64,000 nucleotides of DNA from Bradyrhizobium elkanii USDA 76 (GTDB taxonomy: Bacteria; Pseudomonadota; Alphaproteobacteria; Rhizobiales; Xanthobacteraceae): positions 4,952,001 through 5,016,000 of the forward strand of contig NZ_CP066356.1 of assembly GCF_023278185.1 (NCBI RefSeq). Reading direction: 5' to 3'. The translations under genes and the position numbers were made by a program. Shown in pieces: positions 49,579 through 63,498 of this stretch (positions within the stretch are counted from its first letter, which is position 1; each line of letters starts with the position of its first letter). The notes beneath the pieces were generated by a model. That model did no database searches. It was not told where the DNA came from and saw nothing but the letters and a program-made list of their open reading frames with translations.

Positions 49579-50550
49579 ATGTCAGACGATCCGCCTCTTC
49601 AGCTGAAGCCGCGGCTGGAGATTTCGATCGACCAGGCGCAGGCGATCATTGATCGGGTTGCGCCGGGATCGCCCGTGGCAGCCATCACCGAACTGCACGG
49701 CGGCGAGATCAGCACGATCCTCGAGATCACGCGGGCCGATGCGCCAAGCTGCATCCTCAAGGTCTATCCCGCCCAGCTGCAATGGAAGATGGCGAAGGAG
49801 GTCTATGTCCTTGGTCTTGTGCGCGACGCCGGCATTGCCATTCCCCGTATCCTCATGGCCGACGACAGCCGCGCGCTGATCGACCTCAATTTTGTGCTGA
49901 TGAGCAAGCTCGACGGCGTCGTGCTCGGCAACCGCGAGGCGGCGCTGACGGATCAGGAGCTGTTTTCGATCTACGCCGCCATGGGCGCGGCGCTCCGCCA
50001 TATCAATGGCATCACGCTCGACAGCTTCGGCTATATCGGCCCGCACGGCGTCTGGACGTCGCACCCGACCAACCGCGCCTACATGTCCGCGCAGTTCGAG
50101 CGGAAGCTGACCGAGTTTTGCACGCGCGGCGGGGACGAAGCGCTGGCCGCGCGGCTGCGGGCCGGCATCCTGGCGCGCAGCGTCCTGCTCGACGCAGCCG
50201 ACACGCCCCGCCTCTGCCACTATGACTTCCACGCCGGCAACGTGCTGGTGACACCGGAGGGGCAGCCGCGTCTCACCGGCATCGTCGATTTCGAGAATGC
50301 CACCGCCGGGGATCCGCTGATGGACGTCGCCAAGGCGCTCTACTACTTCACGCCGAAGGACGCGCCGAAGCGCGACGGATTGCTCGCGGGTTATGGCGCG
50401 AGCGACCGTTCTGATTGGGAAGCCACGATCGCCCTCTACCGGCTGGCCTCGACGCTCGAGCTGTGGTGCTGGTTCGCCCAGATCGGGAAGATGGACGCGC
50501 TCCCGAAGATCACCGAGGAGTTGGAACGCGCCGCGAATACCTTGGCGTAG
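49579..50550 (+). CDS. aminoglycoside phosphotransferase-family kinase
   Basis: 323 aa. APH fold: a modified N-lobe (LHGGEISTILEITR), the catalytic loop LCHYDFHAGNVLV (Asp and Asn present), and the metal motif GIVDFENATAGDP. It probably phosphorylates a small metabolite; it is not evidence for antibiotic resistance. It follows kup by 20 bases. Its stop codon TAG lies inside a palindromic repeat (50547-50581). Confidence 0.85.
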   Translation: MSDDPPLQLKPRLEISIDQAQAIIDRVAPGSPVAAITELHGGEISTILEITRADAPSCILKVYPAQLQWKMAKEVYVLGLVRDAGIAIPRILMADDSRALIDLNFVLMSKLDGVVLGNREAALTDQELFSIYAAMGAALRHINGITLDSFGYIGPHGVWTSHPTNRAYMSAQFERKLTEFCTRGGDEALAARLRAGILARSVLLDAADTPRLCHYDFHAGNVLVTPEGQPRLTGIVDFENATAGDPLMDVAKALYYFTPKDAPKRDGLLAGYGASDRSDWEATIALYRLASTLELWCWFAQIGKMDALPKITEELERAANTLA

Positions 50551-50581
50551 CCCGGATTTCGCTTCGCTTCATCCGGGCTAC
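50547..50581. repeat. short palindromic repeat containing the stop codon
   Basis: GTAGCCCGGAT (50547-50557) and ATCCGGGCTAC (50571-50581), perfect 11-base arms with a 13-base loop. TAG at 50548-50550 is the stop of the upstream gene. It probably also serves as a terminator between convergent genes. Confidence 0.82.
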
Positions 50582-50605
50582 AGGAAATTCAACGGCCCGG
50601 CGGCG

Positions 50606-53332
<2,727 letters not shown>

Positions 53333-53556
53333 AGGGGAAATCCGGTCGGTTCTACTGGGGAATCATATAGCCCATCGGAGGCCTGATAACCACCCTCGGG
53401 CGGCTCCGGCAAGCCGTTTTTCCGTTCGTTTTTTCATGCACTTAGGGGTTGGACACCGAGGTTCCGGCTGCTTGGTCGGGAAGCGTGCAGCGAATGACGA
53501 AGAGCGAACGGAAAAATCCCTATTCGCCACTCGCCATAGGCTGCTCGCCTCTTCCG

Positions 53557-53954
53557 TCACTGGCCGAAAACCACCGCATGCATGATCCGCCCGGGCATCA
53601 AGGTGAACAGTCCGGCGATGAGCAGTGCGCCGAAGAAGATGCCGATCATCGTGAACCTGTGGCGGCGGACATTGTGGCTCCGAGCCGCCATTACGCCGAG
53701 CACAAGCGCGCCAGCGAGAAGATCGACAGCAGGTGGATCGGGCTCCAGGGACCGACCAGCTGGATCTGATGGATCCAGAACGAGCTTCCGGCGACCACCA
53801 GCATCAGGATCACCCAGATCCAGCCCAGGGTCCGGTGCGGCAGCGTGCCTTTGGGGACGGCGAGCTGGATGGAGCCGAGCACGAAGGCAGCCATCGCGGC
53901 AAAGGCGTGGAGCGGGATCGCAGGCGCGGCGTCGAGCAATGGCGCGAGGCTCAT
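53557..53954 (-). pseudogene. DUF2306-type membrane protein, frameshifted
   Basis: The N-terminal part starts MSLAPLLDAAPAIPLHAFAAMAAF and reads to SPIHLLSIFSLA; the C-terminal part (LVLGVMAARSHNVRRHRFTM...GLFTLMPGRIMHAVVFGQ) is in another frame. One missing base near 53716-53722 restores a protein of 132 aa with four membrane segments. It may be a real pseudogene or a sequencing error. A perfect operator-like palindrome lies in its promoter region (54006-54026). Confidence 0.72.
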
Positions 53955-54005
53955 GATGGCGGCCCTCGAGTGAAGCTCGCGGCCAGACATCAACTGCCGC
54001 AGGCA

Positions 54006-54026
54006 AATGTAAATATCATTTACATT
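54006..54026. promoter_or_regulatory. perfect TetR-type palindrome
   Basis: AATGTAAAT and ATTTACATT, 9-base arms around ATC, 52 bases upstream of the DUF2306 start. The regulator is not in the neighbourhood. Confidence 0.65.
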
Positions 54027-54212
54027 CACCTGTGTCAAAGTCCAGGGAACCCGCATCCCTGCACGGAGGATCAGCGACGTTCCGACAGACAGTTATCGGG
54101 TTATCCTCATATTCCACACGAGGAAATTGCTGCTCCGGATCGCATCAACCGTTCCGGAGAATGATCTTCACGGAACGGCGCCTGACGGAATGGATGGAAG
54201 CGCGACCGCTCC

Positions 54213-54704
54213 TCAGAACGGGATGTCGTCGTCCATGTCGCTGTTGCGGCTGCCGCCACCCGCGGCGACGGCGCGGCGCGGCGCCGAGCTGACCGGTCCG
54301 GACGAGCCGAAATCGCTGCCGGCATCATCAGAGAAGCTGCCGCCTCCGCCGCCCCGCCCGTCGAGCATGGTGAGGTTGGAGTTGAAGCCCTGCAGCACGA
54401 CTTCGGTCGAGTACTTCTCGACGCCGCTCTGGTCGGTCCATTTGCGGGTCTGCAGCTGACCCTCGATGTACACCTTGGCGCCCTTCTTCAGATACTGCTC
54501 GGCGACCTTGCAGAGGCCCTCGTTGAAGATCACGACGCGGTGCCACTCGGTCTTTTCCTTGCGCTCGCCGGTGCCCTTGTCGCGCCAGGTTTCCGAGGTG
54601 GCGATGGAAAGGTTTGCGATCGGACGGCCGTCCTGCGTCCGCCGGATTTCCGGATCCTTGCCGAGATTTCCCACCAGGATCACCTTGTTCACGCTTCCTG
54701 CCAT
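54213..54704 (-). CDS. ssb: single-stranded DNA-binding protein
   Basis: 163 aa from [21 protein letters not shown]-fold with [26 protein letters not shown] and [16 protein letters not shown]; a Gly/Ser-rich linker; the acidic tip DMDDDIPF that recruits partner proteins. A LexA box lies 172 bases upstream (54876-54890). The upstream open frame to 54767 is not needed. Confidence 0.97.
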   Translation of the reverse strand: MAGSVNKVILVGNLGKDPEIRRTQDGRPIANLSIATSETWRDKGTGERKEKTEWHRVVIFNEGLCKVAEQYLKKGAKVYIEGQLQTRKWTDQSGVEKYSTEVVLQGFNSNLTMLDGRGGGGGSFSDDAGSDFGSSGPVSSAPRRAVAAGGGSRNSDMDDDIPF

Positions 54705-54875
54705 CGCATCATCTCCACTCAAAAACCGGGCGTCCGGACATCGGCCGCCACTCTCAACCTTCGCCACTTACGTCGCAGGCGTCGTGGATGACCCTATACG
54801 CCGGTGCCGGCTCGCCGCCTTTGCCCTCACGCCGGTTATCCACGATATTCAAGATATAGCATCGCATCCGGAATT

Positions 54876-54890
54876 GTTCCAGTTTTGTTC
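54876..54890 (-). promoter_or_regulatory. LexA (SOS) box upstream of ssb
   Basis: GTTCCAGTTTTGTTC, the alphaproteobacterial GTTC-N7-GTTC pattern (GAAC-N7-GAAC on the ssb strand). The other gene it could serve is the outer-membrane protein at 55152, which is less likely. Confidence 0.72.
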
Positions 54891-55151
54891 GCACAACCAG
54901 CCGTAGAAACGGCCAGTGCCGACCGAGCGGCAGTCGATCTCGGCACCGGCCGACACCCGGCAACGAGATTTAGAAAAACAACAAACAAATCAGCACCTTG
55001 CCTTATCGTTACTTCTTCCGGGAGTGTTGCATTTGGGAGACGGCGTTTCCGGTTGAATCAGCGTATAGCTCCAGCCGTGGCGCGGGCGCTCGCGTCTGGG
55101 ATCGTGCTTCGGGACCGTTTGGAAGCCGATCGGGGAATTGGGGGACTGATA

Positions 55152-55898
55152 ATGAAGAAGTTTTTGCTCGGTACGGTTGCTCTGATTGCGTTTGCTGCGC
55201 CTGCCGCGGCCGCCGATCTCGCTGCGCGCCCCTACACCAAGGCGCCGCCGCCGGTGGTTGCCCCGATCTATGACTGGACCGGCTTCTACATCGGCGCCAA
55301 CGGCGGCTGGGGCTCGAGTCACAATTGCTGGGACCAGCTCCCGGCCGGCATCTTCCTCGCCTCGGACGGTTGCCATGACGCAACGGGCGGCGTCGCCGGT
55401 GGCCAGATCGGCTATCGCTGGCAGGCCGGCGCCTGGGTGTTCGGCCTTGAAGCGCAGGGCGACTGGGCTGACCTGAAGGGCAGCAACGGCAGCGCGATCT
55501 TCCCGGGCCTGTTCACCAACCAGTCCAAGATCGACGCGTTCGGCCTGTTCACCGGCCAGATCGGTTACGCCGTCAACAACGTGCTGCTCTATGCCAAGGG
55601 CGGCGCGGCGCTGACCGACAACCGCTTCAACACCTACTTCACCCCGACCGGCGTGCTGGTCGGCAGCGCCAGCGACACCCGTTGGGGCGGCACTGTCGGC
55701 GCCGGCATCGAAGTCGGCTTCGCGCCGAACTGGACCGCAGGCATCGAATACGACCACCTGTTCATGCAGGACAAGACCTACAACCTGATCGCCCCCAACG
55801 GCACGCTGAACAGCACCATCCGTGATCGCCAGGACGTCGACCTCGTCACCGTCCGCGTGAACTACAAGTGGGGTGGCCCGGTCGTCGCGCGCTACTGA
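55152..55898 (+). CDS. outer-membrane beta-barrel protein
   Basis: 248 aa. Signal peptide MKKFLLGTVALIAFAAPAAAAD, then the DLAARPYTKAPPP... linker and YDWTGFYIGANGGWG start of the rhizobial Omp25/RopB-type barrel; alternating strands end at NYKWGGPVVARY with a terminal aromatic residue as expected for BAM insertion. The next gene is a paralogue. A large 5' region (ssb to here, 447 bp) contains no other gene. Confidence 0.88.
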   Translation: MKKFLLGTVALIAFAAPAAAADLAARPYTKAPPPVVAPIYDWTGFYIGANGGWGSSHNCWDQLPAGIFLASDGCHDATGGVAGGQIGYRWQAGAWVFGLEAQGDWADLKGSNGSAIFPGLFTNQSKIDAFGLFTGQIGYAVNNVLLYAKGGAALTDNRFNTYFTPTGVLVGSASDTRWGGTVGAGIEVGFAPNWTAGIEYDHLFMQDKTYNLIAPNGTLNSTIRDRQDVDLVTVRVNYKWGGPVVARY

Positions 55899-55924
55899 TC
55901 GCGCCAGGCCGATTGATCCAGACG

Positions 55925-55951
55925 AAAGGCCGGCCTCGCGCCGGCCTTTTT
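55925..55951 (+). terminator. rho-independent terminator of the first barrel gene
   Basis: AAAGGCCGGC/GCCGGCCTTT, 10-bp stem, loop CTCGC, T-run. The same sequence ends the next gene (56841-56867). Confidence 0.92.
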
Positions 55952-56154
55952 GTTTGTGCCTGTTTGTGCGCCGGCTTTTTCGTTGCGTGTGCACGCGCAC
56001 TTCACCGGGGCCGTTTTCGGTGCGTTGTGGTTTCGCGGATACACACGTTCCGGCATTTCTCTGTAGAAGCACCAGCACGTCACGCGACACTGCTGTGACG
56101 CTCTCTTCAATATCTCTGAAGGGACAACAAGAAAATGGGACTGGGACTTTGAAA

Positions 56155-56814
56155 ATGAGGACTGTTTTGCTGGCCTCGGCCGGCATGTTTGCACTGAGCG
56201 CTTTTGCACCGGCGATGGCCGCCGACATGGCGGCGCGCGCGCCTTACGTGAAGGCTCCGCCGCCGGCCGCGATCTACAACTGGACCGGCTTCTACGTCGG
56301 CGGCTTCGGCGGCTACGCCAGCGAGAACTCCGGCACCCCGAGCATGGAAGGCGGCTTCGGCGGCGGCACGATCGGCTACAACTGGCAGGCCGGCAACATC
56401 GTGTACGGCCTTGAGGTCGACGCTGCAGGCGCTGACATCGACGCGTCGGTCTCGACGCTGGGCGTTACCGCCCGGAGCAAGATCGACTCGCTCGGCACCG
56501 TGCGCGGCCGCTTCGGCTTCGCCGTCGACAAGGTGCTGTTCTACGGCACCGGCGGCTACGCTTGGGTCAACAACGAGGTCAGCGTCACCGCGCTCGGCGT
56601 CACCGCCTCGCAGAGCAACTTCCACTCCGGCTGGACCGTCGGCGCCGGCGTCGAAGCGTTCATCGCGCCGCAGTGGTCGATCAAGGGCGAATACCTGTAT
56701 CGCAGCCTCGACAGCGAAAACTATTTCGGCGTGCCCTCCGGCACGCTCGAGCTGCACAGCGCCCAGTTCGGCGTCAACTATCACTTCGGCGGCCCGATCG
56801 TCGCCAGGTACTAA
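56155..56814 (+). CDS. outer-membrane beta-barrel protein, paralogue
   Basis: 219 aa. Signal peptide MRTVLLASAGMFALSAFAPAMAAD, then MAARAPYVKAPPPAAIYNWTGFYVGGFGG; the barrel ends at NYHFGGPIVARY. It is clearly related to the upstream barrel. A five-codon frame (56135-56152, MGLGL) ends two bases before this start and could couple translation. A TTG two codons upstream is an alternative start. Confidence 0.88.
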   Translation: MRTVLLASAGMFALSAFAPAMAADMAARAPYVKAPPPAAIYNWTGFYVGGFGGYASENSGTPSMEGGFGGGTIGYNWQAGNIVYGLEVDAAGADIDASVSTLGVTARSKIDSLGTVRGRFGFAVDKVLFYGTGGYAWVNNEVSVTALGVTASQSNFHSGWTVGAGVEAFIAPQWSIKGEYLYRSLDSENYFGVPSGTLELHSAQFGVNYHFGGPIVARY

Positions 56815-56840
56815 GATCGATCTGCGATCAGATCGCGCGG

Positions 56841-56867
56841 AAAGGCCGGCCTCGCGCCGGCCTTTTT
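56841..56867 (+). terminator. rho-independent terminator of the second barrel gene
   Basis: Same stem, loop and T-run as at 55925-55951. Confidence 0.92.
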
Positions 56868-56872
56868 GCGTA

Positions 56873-56976
56873 AGAGCGTTTTTGAGCGAGGTGGATTCCG
56901 GTTCGCGTCAAGAAAACGCGCCAAAGCAGGAATCAGGAGCCCCCGTTCCGATTCGATCGGAACGGCAAAATGCTCT
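56873..56976. repeat. interspersed repeat with inverted ends
   Basis: Ends AGAGCGTTTT and AAAATGCTCT; the middle has GGTTCGCGTCAAGAAAACGCG and CCGTTCCGATTCGATCGGAACGG as internal palindromes (latter at 56943-56965). It sits between the barrel gene and the uvrA promoter. Confidence 0.65.
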
Positions 56977-57060
56977 GGCGGAACCGGCGCTGCTGACGGC
57001 TGCTGCCATCAGGCAAACTATCCGTTGATGGACGCAACTCAGCACTGGAAATTGTTGGCC

Positions 57061-57075
57061 GTTCTTCCTACGTTC
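57061..57075 (+). promoter_or_regulatory. LexA (SOS) box upstream of uvrA
   Basis: GTTCTTCCTACGTTC, GTTC-N7-GTTC. It lies 90 bases ahead of the chosen uvrA start. Confidence 0.78.
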
Positions 57076-57164
57076 CAGTCTTCACACCCCATCGGCGCAA
57101 GGTCCCGGCATCACCGGCGATGCGCGCCCAAAAGGCGCCCAAGCATGCGCCCGGAACTGTCGCT

Positions 57165-60152
<2,988 letters not shown>

Positions 60153-60162
60153 CATTGGTAGG

Positions 60163-60564
60163 GTGAGCGGGCTGCGAACAAGCTTCGCGTTCGGAGATGA
60201 CAGCGCTCCGCACACCGCTGCGGCGCGCGCATACATTCCCGAAAACGTGACAAGCAAAGCAGCGCTCTTGGCAACGCTCGCAGCGCAGCTCGGACTCCCC
60301 GATTACTTTGGCAACACTTGGGATGCGTTCGAGGAATGTATTCGCGATCTCTCATGGTTGCCCCACGGTCCCGTATTCGTAGCGCATGCGGACGTGCCCC
60401 TGATTAGCGACGTGTCGAACGCCATGACCTATGTGGCAATTCTGAATGACGCTGTCTGCAAGATGTCGCGATCGGCGGACCATCCGCTTTCTGTCGCATT
60501 TCCACCCCAGTATCGCGACCAGGTCATGTGGTTGCTTCGAGCGGACCACGCCCGTCGCACGTAG
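60163..60564 (+). CDS. barstar-family protein, no barnase partner
   Basis: 133 aa, GTG start, 10 bases after uvrA. The barstar signature is clear: KAALLATLAAQLGLPDYFGN then TWDAFEECIRDLSWLP. Barstar inhibits the RNase barnase; no barnase gene is seen nearby. Base composition is lower in GC than in the neighbours. The stop TAG lies at the edge of a palindromic repeat. Confidence 0.85.
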   Translation: MSGLRTSFAFGDDSAPHTAAARAYIPENVTSKAALLATLAAQLGLPDYFGNTWDAFEECIRDLSWLPHGPVFVAHADVPLISDVSNAMTYVAILNDAVCKMSRSADHPLSVAFPPQYRDQVMWLLRADHARRT

Positions 60565-60569
60565 CGCGC

Positions 60570-60648
60570 AGGATGGGCGGAGCGAAGCGAAACCCATCGA
60601 CTCATCTCGCGGCCCGAACGATGGGTATCGCTTCGCTCCACCCATCCT
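60570..60648. repeat. palindromic repeat between barstar and VOC genes
   Basis: 30-base arms (60570-60599 and 60619-60648) match at 28 of 30 as reverse complements; both contain GGAGCGAAGCGA in the left or its complement in the right arm. Its edges (GTAG at 60561, CTAC at 60647-60650) supply the stop codons of the two convergent genes. Confidence 0.85.
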
Positions 60649-61019
60649 ACGGATTGCTGCGATAGGTAGCGATCTGCCAGACGTTTGCCCATGAATCCCG
60701 AACTGTCGCTCGTCTGTCACCGTAAGGCGTATCCGCAGGCGGCTCGATCGATTCAGCGCCTGCCGCGATCGCCCGCCGATAAGCCTCGTCCGCGTTCTCA
60801 ACATAGACATAGAGAAAGGTCGGCATGGCCTCGCGCACGCCTCCGCCATCGCTGATCAGCGATGACCGAGTCTTCGATCCGGATTTCCGTCGGCGCGCCG
60901 GAGCGGACATCGCCCTGCGCATCGAAAACGTCTCGAAGAAATCTGGCCAAGCCGGTGAGGTCGCGGGTGACAATTCGCGGTATGACGGAAGGCCAGCCGG
61001 CGGGCTTGAATGAGGGCAT
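60647..61019 (-). pseudogene. VOC (glyoxalase-fold) protein, frameshifted
   Basis: The start MPSFKPAGWPSVIPRIVTRD runs in one frame to about EDSVI; the rest (SDGGGVREAMPTFLYVYVENADEAYRRA...DPWANVW-type ending WANVWQIATYR) is in another frame. One extra base at about 60851-60865 explains it; without it the protein would be 123 aa, a normal VOC size. It is a pseudogene or sequencing error. Confidence 0.72.
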
Positions 61020-61043
61020 GTATACCGGTCTTGAACTAAGCAA

Positions 61044-61130
61044 GTAGCCCGCATGAGCGGAGCGATATGCGGGGTCTATCAGCCGAACAGGTTGACCGCT
61101 CCCGCATGTCGCTTCGCTCATGCGGGCTAC
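61044..61130. repeat. palindromic intergenic repeat
   Basis: 30-base arms (61044-61073 and 61101-61130) match at 28 of 30 as reverse complements; outer motif GTAGCCCGCATGAGCG. It lies between the VOC and PRC-barrel genes. Confidence 0.82.
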
Positions 61131-61149
61131 GGCAGGCCTCAACTACGCC

Positions 61150-61482
61150 CTACACCGCCCAATAGTTCGGGTGCGTATACGATTGCGAGCGGTCGCCCCA
61201 GTCGAACTCGTCGCCGTCGAACTCCGACGGCCCTGCGCGCAAATCCTCCAGCGTCACCTCGGCCTCGAAGGCCTGGCGGACAGGATCGAATCGCAGCGCG
61301 GCCCATCTGACGGGATAGTGGTGGTGGGTACTCAGCACGCCGCCGGTCTTGATGATGGCGTAGGCCACCGTTCCGCTCACCTTGTCGAGCATCAGCCGCT
61401 CGATCGACCCAAGTTTCGTCCCGTCGCGCCCGAAGACGCAGACGTGTTCGACCCGGACACTGGGCACCAAGGTATGATGCAT
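61150..61482 (-). CDS. PRC-barrel domain protein
   Basis: 110 aa from MHHTLVPSVRVEHVCVF. The PRC-barrel runs GRDGTKLGSIERLMLDKVSGTVAYAIIKTGG, then HYPVRWAALRFDP. The tail is acidic and ends THPNYWAV. PRC-barrels bind RNA or protein partners (as in RimM or photosynthetic H subunits); the role here is unknown. Upstream in-frame sequence to 61659 is not coding-like. Confidence 0.85.
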   Translation of the reverse strand: MHHTLVPSVRVEHVCVFGRDGTKLGSIERLMLDKVSGTVAYAIIKTGGVLSTHHHYPVRWAALRFDPVRQAFEAEVTLEDLRAGPSEFDGDEFDWGDRSQSYTHPNYWAV

Positions 61483-61758
61483 GGCATCCTCCCTGTTTCC
61501 TGGTGTTTGCCTGATAATATAGGCCTGCCGCGCTGGTGAGCCAATGGGTCGCAACTCGGCGACAGGTCGCAGGGCGCGGTTGGCTCTATCCTGCGCCGGC
61601 GGACGCTTGCACAATTTCGGAATAATAAAAACGTACCGCTGATTTGCCCGACGCGTCAAGTCGCTTTTCCCGAGTGGCCGTGTCGAATGCCGGCTCGCCG
61701 CCGGCTACTGTGCATGGGGTTGTTTTCGATATTTTGGGACACCCCACGCACCTTCCCC
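61483..61758. other. intergenic stretch
   Basis: About 275 bp between the PRC-barrel gene start and the beta-propeller gene end. No gene or clear repeat is seen; the PRC-barrel promoter should be here. Confidence 0.4.
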
Positions 61759-62697
61759 CTACTCCGTCCGTCTGAGGAACGCCCCGAACGCTCTTGGGCC
61801 GTCGCCGACCTTGACCTCGCCAATCACCTTCAGCTCGGCGGCGTCGATCACGCTCAGCGTGTTGCTCTCCCAGTTCGCGACCAGGATGCGTTTGCCGTCG
61901 GCGGTCGCCTCGATGCCTTCGGGGTAGTCGCCGACCGTGATCCGCTTCACCGGCTGCAACGTCGCGAGGTCGAACACGCTGACCTTGCCGTCATACTGGT
62001 CGGTGACGAAACCGCGGCCCTCCGCCAGCGCCACCGCGTAGGGACGCAGGCCGACATGCACGCGGCCGACCTCGCGAGCGGTCGCGATGTCGATCACGGA
62101 GACGTCGTTGGTGCCGACATTGGCGGTGTAGGCGCGCTTGCCGTCGGCATCGATGGTGACCCCGAACGGCCGCGTCCCGACCTTCACGATCCCCCGCCGC
62201 TCGCGCGAGGCGGTGTCGATGATGGAGACGCTGTCATCGTCGCGATCCGCCGACAGCAGCAGCAGCCCATCCGGCGTCACCGCCAGCCCGGACGGCGATG
62301 CACCGACCGCGATGCTTGCGGCGACACGCCGCTCTCTGGCATCGATCACCCGCACCACGGCGGCGTACCAGTCGGCGACATAGACCGTGGCGCCGTCGGG
62401 CGCGACCGCGATGCCGAGCGGCCCGCCGCCGACATCGACCCGACCGACGACCTTTCGCGTCGACGCGTCGACCACGGTGACCGCCTTGGCATCCGGACTG
62501 GTCACATAGGCGAAGCGGCCGTCATTGCTGACGGCAACGCCGGCGGGCTTGCCGCCGATCGCGATGGTCGCGACCGGCTTCGAGGTCGCGAGATCGACCA
62601 CCGTGAGGTCGTCGCTGAGCTGGTTGGTGACGAATGCCTCCTCGGCGCGCGCGGCGCCGAGGCTGGCGAGCAGCGCGACGAGCACAATCGCGCGCAT
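61759..62697 (-). CDS. YVTN-type beta-propeller secreted protein
   Basis: 312 aa. Signal peptide MRAIVLVALLASLGAARAEE; about seven repeats of the type DGRFAYVTS...VTVVDASTRKVVGRVDVGGGPLGIAV. Such propellers occur beside PQQ-dependent alcohol oxidation genes and elsewhere. The upstream gene on the same strand is a secreted SRPBCC protein (62801), a combination also seen in methanol/alcohol oxidation clusters, so a periplasmic redox role is possible but unproven. Confidence 0.87.
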   Translation of the reverse strand: MRAIVLVALLASLGAARAEEAFVTNQLSDDLTVVDLATSKPVATIAIGGKPAGVAVSNDGRFAYVTSPDAKAVTVVDASTRKVVGRVDVGGGPLGIAVAPDGATVYVADWYAAVVRVIDARERRVAASIAVGASPSGLAVTPDGLLLLSADRDDDSVSIIDTASRERRGIVKVGTRPFGVTIDADGKRAYTANVGTNDVSVIDIATAREVGRVHVGLRPYAVALAEGRGFVTDQYDGKVSVFDLATLQPVKRITVGDYPEGIEATADGKRILVANWESNTLSVIDAAELKVIGEVKVGDGPRAFGAFLRRTE

Positions 62698-62731
62698 CGC
62701 TAAAGCCCGATGAGATTGGGGCGAACCATGA

Positions 62732-62803
62732 TCGCGCTCTAGCTCCTTGTTTTGAGCATGATCCTGTCGGAAAACCGCTTCGCTCTTTGCCGGATCATGC
62801 TCA
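62732..62803 (-). repeat. interspersed palindromic repeat, family R (copy 3, inverted)
   Basis: Read on the minus strand it starts TGAGCATGATCCGGCAAAG and continues GCGGTTTTCCGACAGGATC, like 5419-5520 and 31400-31523. Its first three bases are the stop codon of the SRPBCC gene. Confidence 0.68.
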
Positions 62804-63340
62804 GGTCCCGCTCTCGATCTTCTTCTTCAGCGCTTCGAGCCCGGCCTTGTAGAGCCTGCTCACCGCCTTCACCGCGGCCTCGTCACTCAGCTCCGGCGGC
62901 GGATCATTGTTCGGAAAACCGCGGTAGAACGCGCCGGCCCATTCCAGCTTCGACTTGCCGTCGGGCGCCGGCGACACCGTCAGCGTCGAGGAATAGTTGG
63001 TGACCGGCAGCACCTTCACGTCGACCGCCGTGATCCGGTACGAATAGCTCATCATCTCCGGTTCGTATTTGTAGAGTTCCTCGTCGACGGTGGCGCCGGG
63101 CCCCAGCGTCAGCCGCCGCGTGGCGCCGATCTCGTTGCCCTTCTCGCCCTCGGTCTTGGTGACGCCGGCGAGCCAGCTCATGTCCTGGAAATTGCCGATC
63201 ACCGCCCACACCTTGGCCTGCGGCGCGTCGATCTCGATCGATTCCCGCACCTTCTGGCGGGTCGGCCCGTGAGCCCACGCGGCCCCCAACACAGCCAATG
63301 CCGCCACCACCACGCCGGCCCTCGCGATCGTCCGCCTCAT
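62801..63340 (-). CDS. secreted SRPBCC-family protein (MxaD-like)
   Basis: 179 aa. Signal peptide MRRTIARAGVVVAALAVLGAAWAH; SRPBCC (START-like) fold: VRESIEIDAPQAKVWAVIGNFQDMSWL, ATRRLTLGPGATVDEELYKYEPE, YSYRITAVDVKVLPVTNYSSTL, and the C-terminal helix AVKAVSRLYKAGLEALKKKI. It resembles MxaD of methanol oxidation. It sits upstream of the beta-propeller gene in the same direction. Confidence 0.82.
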   Translation of the reverse strand: MRRTIARAGVVVAALAVLGAAWAHGPTRQKVRESIEIDAPQAKVWAVIGNFQDMSWLAGVTKTEGEKGNEIGATRRLTLGPGATVDEELYKYEPEMMSYSYRITAVDVKVLPVTNYSSTLTVSPAPDGKSKLEWAGAFYRGFPNNDPPPELSDEAAVKAVSRLYKAGLEALKKKIESGT

Positions 63341-63498
63341 CCTTGGTCCTCTCCCGATGTCTGCCGGCCCTGCGCCGCCTGGCGTATGCCGCAGTTTATG
63401 ATTGGAGGTTCTAGACTAGACCGGCGACCCGCTTCTTGCACCAGAGCGAAGTCGCCGCGGCCGGCTTCCCCGGGAGGCAAGCCTGCCGGGCAGCGGCG

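Noticed and set aside
49579..50550. Aminoglycoside resistance determinant
   Set aside because: Only the general APH kinase fold is seen; the family mostly phosphorylates small metabolites and the context gives no resistance link.
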